Shown piece by piece: positions 43,138 through 50,915 of a stretch of 64,000 nt of DNA (its first letter is position 1; each line of letters opens with the position of its first letter). The notes beneath the pieces were generated by a model. It saw only the letters and a list, made by a program, of their open reading frames with translations, had not been told where the DNA came from and made no database searches. The DNA lies in NCBI GenBank assembly GCA_028280615.1, contig JANQLK010000058.1:1-64000 (forward strand), in the 5' to 3' direction. A program made the position numbers and the translations under genes. Source of the DNA: Woeseiaceae bacterium. Lineage in GTDB: Bacteria > Pseudomonadota > Gammaproteobacteria > Steroidobacterales > Woeseiaceae.

Positions 43138-44156
43138 TGGCTCAGATGAACATGATCGAGGCGATCCGCGATGCCATGGACATCGTCATGGAGAACGACC
43201 CGAGCGTGATTGCGATCGGCGAGGACATCGGCTACTTCGGCGGCGTGTTTCGCTGCACCGACGGCCTGCAGCGCAAGTACGGCGAACACCGCGTCATCGA
43301 CGCCCCGATCGCCGAGGGCGGCATCATCGGTGCGGCGATCGGCATGGGCGTGAACGGCTTGCGGCCCGTCGCCGAAATCCAGTTCGCGGACTACATATAC
43401 CCGGGCTTCGACCAGATCGTCTCGGAACTCGCCCGGCTCAGGTATCGCTCCTGCGGCGAATTTTTCTCGCCTGTAACGATTCGAACGCCCTGCGGCGGCG
43501 GCATTCGCGGCGGCCAGACGCACTCGCAGTCGCCCGAGAGCATCTTCACCCACGTCAGCGGCATCAAGGTCGTCATGCCGTCGAACCCGTACGACGCCAA
43601 GGGGCTACTGATCGCCTCGATCGAATCCGACGACCCGGTCGTATTCTTCGAGCCCAAGCGAATCTACAACGGCCCGTTCGATGGCGACCCGGACAAACCG
43701 GCCGTATCATGGGCATCGCACCCGAAAGGCGAGGTCCCCGAGGGTCACTACACGGTGCCGATCGGCGAGGCCGAGGTCGTGCGCGAAGGCTCGGAGATCA
43801 GTGTCGTGACCTACGGCACGCTCGTGCATGTTGCCGTCGCGGCCGCCGAGAAGACGGGCGTCGACGCCGAGGTCATCGACGTGCGTTCGATGTCGCCCGT
43901 CGACTCGATCACGCTCGCGAATTCGGTCAAAAAGACCGGCCGCTGCCTGGTCGCCCACGAGGCGACGCGTTTCGGCGGCTACGGGGCCGAGCTGGTCGCG
44001 ACAATCCAGAAGGACTGTTTCTACCACCTCGAAGCGCCGATCGGCCGGGTCGCGGGCTGGGATACACCGTATCCGCACGCGTTCGAGTGGCAGTACTTCC
44101 CGGGCCTGAAACGCATGATTGCCGGCATCGAAAAAGTATTGGAGGGCGCCGCATGA
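43137..44156 (+). CDS. bkdA2: 2-oxoisovalerate dehydrogenase E1 beta subunit
   Basis: 339 residues, normal for E1 beta: IGEDIGYFGGVFRCTDGLQ, DAPIAEGGIIGAAIGMG (with the Glu that activates thiamine diphosphate), GGGIRGGQTHSQSPESIF, MPSNPYDAKGLL, and the C-terminal VIDVRSMSPVD and HEATRFGGYGAELVA. With E1 alpha it forms the alpha2beta2 decarboxylase. ATG overlaps the stop of the fusion gene (TGATG), and its own stop overlaps the E2 start. Confidence 0.93.
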   Translation: MAQMNMIEAIRDAMDIVMENDPSVIAIGEDIGYFGGVFRCTDGLQRKYGEHRVIDAPIAEGGIIGAAIGMGVNGLRPVAEIQFADYIYPGFDQIVSELARLRYRSCGEFFSPVTIRTPCGGGIRGGQTHSQSPESIFTHVSGIKVVMPSNPYDAKGLLIASIESDDPVVFFEPKRIYNGPFDGDPDKPAVSWASHPKGEVPEGHYTVPIGEAEVVREGSEISVVTYGTLVHVAVAAAEKTGVDAEVIDVRSMSPVDSITLANSVKKTGRCLVAHEATRFGGYGAELVATIQKDCFYHLEAPIGRVAGWDTPYPHAFEWQYFPGLKRMIAGIEKVLEGAA

Positions 44157-45442
44157 GTGAGTACGTCTTCAAACTACCGGACCTGGGCGAGGGCACGGTC
44201 GAGTCCGAGGTTGGCGAGTGGTTCGTCAAGGTCGGGGATCACGTCAACGAGGAAGACGTCGTCGCGACGATGATGACCGACAAGGCGGCGGTCGAGCTCT
44301 CGTCTCCGGTCACGGGCAAGGTCGTGAAGCTCGCCGGCGAGCCCGGCGACGTCGTCGCCGTGGGCGGCGCGCTCGTCGTGTTCGAACTCGGCGGCGGCAA
44401 CGGCGCCGCGGCGCCTGAACCGACCGTCAGCCCGGAGGAGCCGCCGACCGAGGCACCCGCCGCGCCTCCGCGGACAACCGCGAGCGATGAGACGCCGGCA
44501 CGGGCGGAGCCGACGGCCGATACGAACACGACCGGCGCGGCGCCGGCCGACGGCGGCAGCGAATCGGCCGAGCGCGGTCGCGTCCTGACGTCGCCTGCCA
44601 TCCGTCGCCGCGCCAAGGAAGCCGGTGTCGACCTGACACTGGTCCCCGGTACCGGACCGGGTGGCCGCATCCGGCGCGCGGATTTCGATTACTACCTCGA
44701 GCGCACGGGCGGGCACACTCAGGCCACCTCGGCGCAGCGTGCCACGGGCAAGAGGGAAATCAAGGTCATCGGATTGCGGCGCATGATCGCGGAGCGCATG
44801 TCCGAGGCGAAGCGCGAAATACCGCACTTCTCCTATGTCGAGGAGATCGACATCACGGAACTCGAGCGGCTGCGCAAACACCTGAACGGCAAGCTGTCCG
44901 ATTCCTCTGACCGGCTGACGATCCTGCCGTTTCTGGGCGCCGCGCTCGTGCGCGCGCTAAGAGATTTTCCGCAGTGCAACGCGACCTATGACAAGGAGCG
45001 AAATGTCATCGTGCAGCACGAAGCCGTACATCTGGGTGTAGCCACCCAGACGCCGGACGGCCTAAAGGTACCCGTCGTGAGGCACGCCGAGGCGCTGAAC
45101 CTCGAAGGCCTCGCGGCCGCGATCCGCAGCGCGTCGGCCGCGGCGCGCGACAATTCCGCGACCCGCGAGCAGCTCACGGGTTCGACGATCACGATAACGA
45201 GTCTCGGCAGGCTCGGCGGTATCGTCTCGACGCCCGTCATCAACATGCCGGAGGTCGGCATCATCGGCGTCAATCGTGCCGTCGAGCGGCCCATGGTCGT
45301 GGACGGCCAGGTCCAGGTACGCACGATGATGAACCTGTCGACGTCCTTCGATCACCGCTTCGTCGACGGCTACGATGCGGCGGCGATGGTGCAGCAGATC
45401 AGGGAGCTGCTCGAGCACCCGGCGACGATTTTTCTGCCGTAG
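44153..45442 (+). CDS. bkdB: Branched-chain keto-acid dehydrogenase E2 (dihydrolipoamide acyltransferase)
   Basis: 429 residues: one lipoyl domain with lipoate Lys44 (MMTDKAAVEL), an Ala/Pro/Glu/Thr-rich linker, a peripheral subunit-binding domain (SPAIRRRAKEAGVDLTLVPG) and the catalytic domain ending with H401-R-F-V-D405-G. It moves the acyl group to CoA, forming the core of the complex. No E3 (lipoamide dehydrogenase) gene follows, so E3 must be shared with other complexes. Last gene of the operon; start overlaps the E1 beta stop. Confidence 0.93.
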   Translation: MSEYVFKLPDLGEGTVESEVGEWFVKVGDHVNEEDVVATMMTDKAAVELSSPVTGKVVKLAGEPGDVVAVGGALVVFELGGGNGAAAPEPTVSPEEPPTEAPAAPPRTTASDETPARAEPTADTNTTGAAPADGGSESAERGRVLTSPAIRRRAKEAGVDLTLVPGTGPGGRIRRADFDYYLERTGGHTQATSAQRATGKREIKVIGLRRMIAERMSEAKREIPHFSYVEEIDITELERLRKHLNGKLSDSSDRLTILPFLGAALVRALRDFPQCNATYDKERNVIVQHEAVHLGVATQTPDGLKVPVVRHAEALNLEGLAAAIRSASAAARDNSATREQLTGSTITITSLGRLGGIVSTPVINMPEVGIIGVNRAVERPMVVDGQVQVRTMMNLSTSFDHRFVDGYDAAAMVQQIRELLEHPATIFLP

Positions 45443-45534
45443 CGGGCCAGGCTCGATGCATTAATGCCGCTGTAATACGCGGCGCGTAGATTGCGGTGCA
45501 GTTTCGAGCCCGTTTCCGCCGCCAGTCCTCCGCC

Positions 45535-47253
45535 ATGCAAGAGCCCCTCGTTGTCGTCGCGGCCGGCGCCGCTTTAAGCGTTCTCGCCTGGAAGGTGCAC
45601 GTTCGCCTGCGCCTGTCCCGCGCCAAACATCCGTCGCTCCGCGGCCACATCCGCCTGTCGCGGCGACTCGCCAGACAGGTGCCGTTCTACGAGTATGACG
45701 CCGACGACGCCTTCGCCGTCGACGGCGCCAGCGACGAGATCGTCGAGCGCCGCAAGGCGGCCTTTGCGCGCCTGTCGGAGTATCTGATCGCGAAGGCGCC
45801 GAAAACGCGCGAGGAAGGCCGCGCGCTCGAGCCCAAGGTTTCCGACATGCAGTTGACGAATGCGAACCGCGTGCCGTTCCAGTTTCGCGGCCTCGCAAGC
45901 AAACACCTGCCCGTCGGCGCATTCAGCGATGCGACGGACGGAGTCAGGATCCGGGACCTCGACGGCAACTGGTCCTACGACGTCGGCGGATCGTACGGCG
46001 TGAACCTGCTGGGCAACGATTTTTACAAGACTGCCATCGAGCGTGGCGTCGAGCGTGTTCGCGAACTCGGACCCGTGCTCGGCCCCTACCACCCGCTGGT
46101 CAGGGACAACGTCGAATCGATCCGGCATATCTCCGGCCAGGATGAAGTCTCGTTCCACATGTCCGGCACCGAGGCCGTCATGCAGGCCGTGCGTCTGGCG
46201 CGCTTCAACACGGGCAGGAGCCGGCTCGTCACGCTGTGCGGCGCCTACCACGGCTGGTGGGACGGCGTTCAGGGCATGGGGCATCAGCGCCCGGTTGACG
46301 ACATGTACATGCTCAAGGATACGAGCCGCGATACGCTCAGGGTGCTCGACACGCGCGGCGACATCGCGTGCGTGCTCGTCAACCCCTTGCAGGCGCTGCA
46401 TCCGAATCGCGGCGCGTCGAGCGACGCCATGCTCTTAAACAGCAGCCGCTCGGCCGGCCTCGATCGCGAGTCCTACTCGGCATGGCTGAAGGAGCTACGG
46501 GAGGTTTGCACGCGGCGCGGCATCGTACTCGTTTTCGACGAGGTGTTCACAGGCTTCCGGTTGGGCCCGGGCGGCGCCCAGGCCTACTTCGACGTGCGCG
46601 CCGACATGGTGACTTACGGCAAGACGATCGGTGGCGGGCTACCGGTCGGCGTGCTCGCCGGGCGCGCCGATCTCATGCGTCGGTATCGCGACGACCGGCC
46701 GGCCGACCTGTGTTTCGCGCGCGGCACGTTCAACTCGCATCCCTACGTCATGGCCAGCATGAACGAGTTCCTGACGGTCGTGACGCGCGACGGCTGGGAT
46801 GCGGAGGCCTGCCGGCAACTCGAAATCTGGGACCGCCGCCGCTCGGCGCTCAACGGGATGCTCGCGGCGCGCCAGCTGCCCGTGCGGGCCCACGGCATGG
46901 CGTCGGTCTGGATGCTGACCTACGAGACACCGGGGCGCTTCAACTGGCTGCTGCAGTACTACCTGCGCGCTGAGGGTCTGGCGTTGAGCTGGGTCGGCAC
47001 GGGGCGGCTGATCTTCAGCCACGATTACACCGACGCCGATTTCGACGCGGTTGCCGAGCGCATCGTGCGTGCTGCCGAACGCATGCGCGACGACGGCTGG
47101 TGGGCGGCCGCGCCGGGCATGACCGACAGGGCAATCAGCAGGCGGGTGTTTAAGGAAATGCTGAGACGCCGCATCGGCGGAGCGCGTACGGATCGGCCGA
47201 ACGAGGCAGGACGCCCGCCGGTCAGCGCGCAGCGCGCCGGCGGCGACCCGTGA
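45535..47253 (+). CDS. Class III aminotransferase (glutamate-1-semialdehyde aminotransferase-like) with membrane-anchor N-terminus
   Basis: About 572 residues. The N-terminal ~20 residues are hydrophobic (LVVVAAGAALSVLAWKV) and may anchor the protein; then an extra ~120-residue region precedes the PLP fold. PLP motifs: FHMSGTEAVMQAVRLAR, CGAYHGWWDG, VLVFDEVFTGFRLGPGG and the Schiff-base Lys in MVTYGKTIGGGLPVG. The core resembles glutamate-1-semialdehyde 2,1-aminomutase and polyketide/lipid aminotransferases, but it is longer than HemL, so a different substrate is likely. An in-frame GTG at 45496 is an alternative start. Convergent with the lipid operon. Confidence 0.8.
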   Translation: MQEPLVVVAAGAALSVLAWKVHVRLRLSRAKHPSLRGHIRLSRRLARQVPFYEYDADDAFAVDGASDEIVERRKAAFARLSEYLIAKAPKTREEGRALEPKVSDMQLTNANRVPFQFRGLASKHLPVGAFSDATDGVRIRDLDGNWSYDVGGSYGVNLLGNDFYKTAIERGVERVRELGPVLGPYHPLVRDNVESIRHISGQDEVSFHMSGTEAVMQAVRLARFNTGRSRLVTLCGAYHGWWDGVQGMGHQRPVDDMYMLKDTSRDTLRVLDTRGDIACVLVNPLQALHPNRGASSDAMLLNSSRSAGLDRESYSAWLKELREVCTRRGIVLVFDEVFTGFRLGPGGAQAYFDVRADMVTYGKTIGGGLPVGVLAGRADLMRRYRDDRPADLCFARGTFNSHPYVMASMNEFLTVVTRDGWDAEACRQLEIWDRRRSALNGMLAARQLPVRAHGMASVWMLTYETPGRFNWLLQYYLRAEGLALSWVGTGRLIFSHDYTDADFDAVAERIVRAAERMRDDGWWAAAPGMTDRAISRRVFKEMLRRRIGGARTDRPNEAGRPPVSAQRAGGDP

Positions 47254-47260
47254 TCGATCG

Positions 47261-47977
47261 TCAGCCCGTCGATTCCGCGCGGACCAGCGACGCCGCGTCC
47301 TCGTCCGCCGCGTCGCTTTCGCCCCTGCCCTCGAGCGCGCTGCTGATATTCAGCATCGGGTCGATGAACTCGCCCTTCAATAGATAGAGCGGCGATTTCA
47401 GGTAGATTTTGAAGTCGTGGAACGGATCCGTGAGGATCTTGGTCGCCCACACGAGACCGGTCTGCACGTTGCGAATGAAGAACAGGTGCACGGTGCGCGC
47501 GACCAGGGCGCCGATGGCCAGGAACAGCCAGAGCATCGCGAGGTTCTCGAGGTAGCCGTCCAGGTTCGCGTGACCTTCGCTGAACAGCCCGAAGAAGGTC
47601 GGGTCGTACCAGAGTACGAACGGCGAGATCGCCCACAGGCCCTGCAGGATGCGTTTGCGGCGCAGATTGTAGCCGACCTTGATGTCTTCCTTGTGGTCGT
47701 GCGTCGCGTGATTGACCTCGTCATATACGCGCGGCTCGAAGAAGAAGTGGCCAATCTGTCGTGCACACATCGCAACGATCCAGCCCAGCATGGCTGCCGC
47801 GCCCGGATTGAAGAACATGAGCGTGTAGCAGGTCAGGAAGCAAACGGCACTCAGGAGATGCAGCGACTGGTTGATCCGGCTGTGGTGGTAATAGCGGTGA
47901 TCGTCCCAGCGCTGCAGGTGAAGCTCCTCGCGGAAGCTCAAACGTTCCTTGTCGGGCGGTGGAGTGATTGCGGTCAT
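47261..47977 (-). CDS. Membrane protein resembling Mpo1 (DUF962) fatty-acid dioxygenases
   Basis: 238 residues with three or four hydrophobic segments. The pattern YYHHSRINQSLHLLSAVCF and RQIGHFFFEPRVYDEVNH recalls yeast Mpo1 (YHH..N..IH and GHGVFE), a membrane Fe-peroxide-dependent dioxygenase that shortens 2-hydroxy fatty acids; further His in NHATHDHKED could bind metal. The resemblance is by motif only and spacing differs. It is the last gene of the minus-strand lipid operon, 57 bases after the phosphatidylserine decarboxylase gene, which supports a lipid role. Confidence 0.55.
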   Translation of the reverse strand: MTAITPPPDKERLSFREELHLQRWDDHRYYHHSRINQSLHLLSAVCFLTCYTLMFFNPGAAAMLGWIVAMCARQIGHFFFEPRVYDEVNHATHDHKEDIKVGYNLRRKRILQGLWAISPFVLWYDPTFFGLFSEGHANLDGYLENLAMLWLFLAIGALVARTVHLFFIRNVQTGLVWATKILTDPFHDFKIYLKSPLYLLKGEFIDPMLNISSALEGRGESDAADEDAASLVRAESTG

Positions 47978-48034
47978 GGGCGCGGTACCGTTGCCAAAAC
48001 CCGGCCAGCTTAAGCCGCCCGGATGATGGGAACG

Positions 48035-49066
48035 TTACTCCTTCTTTTCGGGAACGTTGCGGCGTCTGAAGAGCGGCCCGCCCATCCGAATCACGTCGCC
48101 GGCGGTCAGCGCCGCGTCGAAGCGAAACTCCGGACCGGCGAACACGATGATCGTCGAGCCGTGTTCGAAGTAGCCCAGCTCGTCGCCCTTCTCGACGTCG
48201 CGGTCGAGCGCCAGTTCGTTCGGTCCGTCGTATTCGAGCGTCAGCGGCCGATCGAGGCCGTGAATCCGCATGCTCGCCACGAGGATTGCCGCGACGGGCA
48301 CCAGGATGAGGGGCGTGTCGCCGCACCCGGGTTCGAGCGTCATGACGGCACGCTCGTTCTTGCAGAACAGACGTTCGATGCGGCGCAGCGCGATCGGGTT
48401 CACGTTCCACGTGTCGCCCGAGATATAGCGCAGGCCGCGAACGCGGCCGGCACAGGGCGCGTGAAAGCGATGATACATGCTGGACTTGAGCCTCAATGTC
48501 ACGTAGCACGCGCCCTCGAGCCGCGCTGCGTCGCTCTGGCTGCCGAGCAGCTCGGCCACCGAGTAGGGGTAGCCTTTCGCCTGCAGGACCTGGCCGTCCT
48601 CGACGGTACCGTGTTCGCCGACAACGGCGTCGCAGGGGCTCGCGAGCAGGTCGGGATCGTCGTCCACGGGCCGGGCGCCGGGTTTCAGCTCGCGTATGAA
48701 GCAGTCGTGAAGGCTCCTGAATTCGGGCTTTCGCGCCTCCTCGAGCCTCAAGTCATCGACGAACAGCCGCCAGACGCCGATCGACAGCCAGCGGACGAGC
48801 GGGTTTTCGATACGACTGAACCGGCCCATGAACAGGGTCAGCCAGCGGCGCGGCAGACGATTCGTCAGCAGGAAGTTGAGGCGCTCCGCGCGCGTCAGCC
48901 GGGCGACCGGTGTTGCCGCTCGCTTGGGAATCGGTGTCAGGCCCGAGCGGCGAGCGGCTGCCGCGGCGCGAGATTCCGAGCGAACTGGCGCGTGGAGAAT
49001 CGCCAGCTGCGGCTCTCGGCGTACTGGCGGCAGTCTGAGCGGTTGAGCTCGAGCGCACGGCTGCAC
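48035..49066 (-). CDS. psd: Phosphatidylserine decarboxylase (proenzyme)
   Basis: Family similarity runs from about residue 60 to the end: FRSLHDCFIRELKPGARPVD, SPCDAVVGEHG, LQAKGYPYSVAELLG, MYHRFHAPCAGRV, DTWNVNPIALRRI and the self-cleavage site in FEHGSTIIVF, where the Ser of G-S-T becomes the pyruvoyl group. It makes phosphatidylethanolamine at the inner membrane. The start is uncertain: the only standard initiator before the conserved region is a GTG at 49066, which overlaps the glycosyltransferase gene by 130 bases. A CTG overlapping that gene's TGA (48938-48940) is the other possibility. Confidence 0.85.
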   Translation of the reverse strand: MQPCARAQPLRLPPVRREPQLAILHAPVRSESRAAAAARRSGLTPIPKRAATPVARLTRAERLNFLLTNRLPRRWLTLFMGRFSRIENPLVRWLSIGVWRLFVDDLRLEEARKPEFRSLHDCFIRELKPGARPVDDDPDLLASPCDAVVGEHGTVEDGQVLQAKGYPYSVAELLGSQSDAARLEGACYVTLRLKSSMYHRFHAPCAGRVRGLRYISGDTWNVNPIALRRIERLFCKNERAVMTLEPGCGDTPLILVPVAAILVASMRIHGLDRPLTLEYDGPNELALDRDVEKGDELGYFEHGSTIIVFAGPEFRFDAALTAGDVIRMGGPLFRRRNVPEKKE

Positions 49067-49953
49067 GCAGCCGCAAGATCGTCGTCGAGGCAGCCCGTGA
49101 CGCCACGCTTTACGACGTCCACGGGACCCGTGACCGGGTAGGCTGCCACCGGAAGTCCGCAGGCCATGGCCTCGAGCATGACGATCCCGAACGTGTCGGT
49201 CTTGCTGGGGAACACGAACACATCGCTGCCGGCCAGGCAGCTCGCGAGTTCCTTGCCGAAGCGATAGCCCAGAAAATGGCAGTGCGCGTACTCACGCGCC
49301 AGGCGCTCCCGGTCCGGTCCGTCGCCGATGATGACCTTGCTGCCCGGGAGCGGCAGGTCGAGAAACGCCTCGATGTTCTTCTCGACCGCCACGCGGCCCA
49401 CGTAGACCCAGATGGGCTTGGGCAGATCGAAATCGAACGGGTCGTCCGGCGTGAACAGGTCGGTCTTGACGCCTCGAGTCCAGATGACGACGTCCTTGAA
49501 GCCCCGCTCGAGCAGGGTCCGGCGCATGCCCTCCGTCGGCACCATCGTGCGGACGGCGGGCCTGTGAAACCACTTCAGCAGCCGGACGGTCCAGCCGATC
49601 GGCACCGGGAACCGCGCGCGAACGTATTCCGGGAACTGGGTATGGTAGGCCGTCGTAAACGGGATGCGACGACGCAGACACCATGCCCTGACTGCAAGCC
49701 CTACCGGCCCCTCGGTCGCGATGTGTACGCAGTCGGGATCGTAGTCGTCGAGTTCGCGACGAATGCTTCCGCCCTCGAAAATCGTCAGCCGGATTTCCGG
49801 GTAGGTCGGCATCGGAAAGCTGCGCCGCCCCTCGGGCGTGAGCATCCGGACTTCGTGACCTTCACGGCGGAGCTGTTCGGAGGTCTCGGACAGCGTCGTG
49901 ACGACGCCGTTGACCTGCGGCGCCCATGCATCGGTGGCGATTACGATTCGCAT
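48937..49953 (-). CDS. GT4-family glycosyltransferase, probably Agt-type lipid glycosyltransferase
   Basis: 338 residues, GT-B fold. N-terminal WAPQVNGVVTTLSE and AYHTQFPEYV; C-terminal donor-binding motif FPSKTDTFGIVMLEAMACGLPVAAYPVTGP with the E-x7-E pattern. No signal peptide; peripheral membrane or cytoplasmic. In Agrobacterium and marine bacteria a GT4 enzyme (Agt) encoded beside PlcP adds sugar to the diacylglycerol released from phospholipids under phosphate starvation. The gene sits 58 bases downstream of plcP behind a Pho box, so this role is likely; the sugar is unknown. Confidence 0.85.
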   Translation of the reverse strand: MRIVIATDAWAPQVNGVVTTLSETSEQLRREGHEVRMLTPEGRRSFPMPTYPEIRLTIFEGGSIRRELDDYDPDCVHIATEGPVGLAVRAWCLRRRIPFTTAYHTQFPEYVRARFPVPIGWTVRLLKWFHRPAVRTMVPTEGMRRTLLERGFKDVVIWTRGVKTDLFTPDDPFDFDLPKPIWVYVGRVAVEKNIEAFLDLPLPGSKVIIGDGPDRERLAREYAHCHFLGYRFGKELASCLAGSDVFVFPSKTDTFGIVMLEAMACGLPVAAYPVTGPVDVVKRGVTGCLDDDLAAACSRALELNRSDCRQYAESRSWRFSTRQFARNLAPRQPLAARA

Positions 49954-50011
49954 CTCTAGGAATGCTCGCGGTCACGCGTGACCGCCGTATTACGCTCCGG
50001 TGACCGCCGCG

Positions 50012-50794
50012 TTACGCGGCCAACAGTTCGCTGGCCACGGTATCGCCGATCTGCACGGCGTCCCGGCGCCAGCCCAGCAGCTTGAGGTCCCCGCTCGCGG
50101 TCTCGGCAAGCGCCGTGCCATGCTCCACCCAGTCGCCGTCGTTGGCGTACAGCACGCCGTCGATCATGCGAACGCCGGGTTTGTGGATATGACCGCAGAC
50201 GACGCCGTCGTAGCCGCGCTCGCCGGCATACGCCGCCGCGATGGTCTCGAAGCGCTTGACGTATTCCCGGGCTCCGCTCAGTCGCGCCTTCAGACCTGCG
50301 CTCATCGAGTAGTAGTCCTGACCCAGGCTGCGCCGGAAGCGGTTGATCAGCGCATCGGCCTCGGTCAGCAGGAAATACGCCGCCGCACCGAACTTCTCGA
50401 GGTTCGTGCCCTTGCGGATGCGGCCATCGAGAACGTCACCGTGCATGACCAGCCACCTGTCGCCGGCCGGCGTCTCGTGCACGGCTTCGAGCAGCACGGG
50501 AATGCCGCAGATGTCGCTGCCTGCGAGGTCGCGGAATTCGTAGTCGTGGTTGCCCGGAATGAACAGCACCTCGGTTCCCCTGTCGGCGAGCGCGATGAGC
50601 CTGGACACGACGGCCATGTGAGCATCGGGGAAGCGCGGCCGGGACTTCATGCGCTCGAGATCGACGATGTCGCCGACCAGGTAAATCCTTTCGGCCTGGA
50701 CCTGGTCGAGGAAATCGAGCAGCTCGGTCGCTCGGCAGGCGCCGGTACCCAGGTGCACGTCGGATAACCACAAGCTTCGAAAGCGCGTCGCCAC
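50012..50794 (-). CDS. plcP: PlcP-type phospholipase C (metallophosphoesterase)
   Basis: 260 residues of the calcineurin-like phosphoesterase fold with all metal motifs: SDVHLGT, VGDIVDLE, PGNHDYE, MHGDVLD and CGHIHKPG, then YANDGDWVEHGTAL. The pattern fits PlcP better than LpxH. PlcP cleaves phosphatidylcholine/ethanolamine to diacylglycerol in phosphate-starved Sinorhizobium and marine bacteria and is often mis-annotated as UDP-2,3-diacylglucosamine hydrolase. The GTG at 50794 is preferred to one at 50818 because AGGA lies 7 bases upstream. A Pho box stands upstream and a glycosyltransferase follows. Confidence 0.85.
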   Translation of the reverse strand: MATRFRSLWLSDVHLGTGACRATELLDFLDQVQAERIYLVGDIVDLERMKSRPRFPDAHMAVVSRLIALADRGTEVLFIPGNHDYEFRDLAGSDICGIPVLLEAVHETPAGDRWLVMHGDVLDGRIRKGTNLEKFGAAAYFLLTEADALINRFRRSLGQDYYSMSAGLKARLSGAREYVKRFETIAAAYAGERGYDGVVCGHIHKPGVRMIDGVLYANDGDWVEHGTALAETASGDLKLLGWRRDAVQIGDTVASELLAA

Positions 50795-50836
50795 GGCTGT
50801 ATCCTTTGATGTCTGCACAGAGGAGAGACGCCATGC

Positions 50837-50892
50837 ACGTTAGCCCCGTTTCGTTACAGTCCGCTCACGGTTCCGTGACGGTTTCGGGTCAG
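50837..50892 (-). promoter_or_regulatory. Pho box and -10 of the plcP operon
   Basis: On the minus strand four heptamers lie at an exact 11-base period: CTGACCC (50892-50886), CCGTCAC (50881-50875), CCGTGAG (50870-50864) and CTGTAAC (50859-50853), against the PhoB consensus CTGTCAT with 4-base spacers. The last heptamer is followed by 10 bases and TAACGT (50842-50837), the standard Pho-box to -10 distance. This predicts PhoB-dependent expression of plcP and the genes behind it under phosphate limitation. Confidence 0.78.
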
Positions 50893-50915
50893 GACACCTG
50901 GCAATCCAGGATCGA

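Noticed and set aside
50012..50794. Calling the metallophosphoesterase LpxH
   Set aside because: The sequence pattern and the Pho box plus GT4 neighbour fit PlcP; LpxH proper usually lies elsewhere with lipid A or ppi genes.
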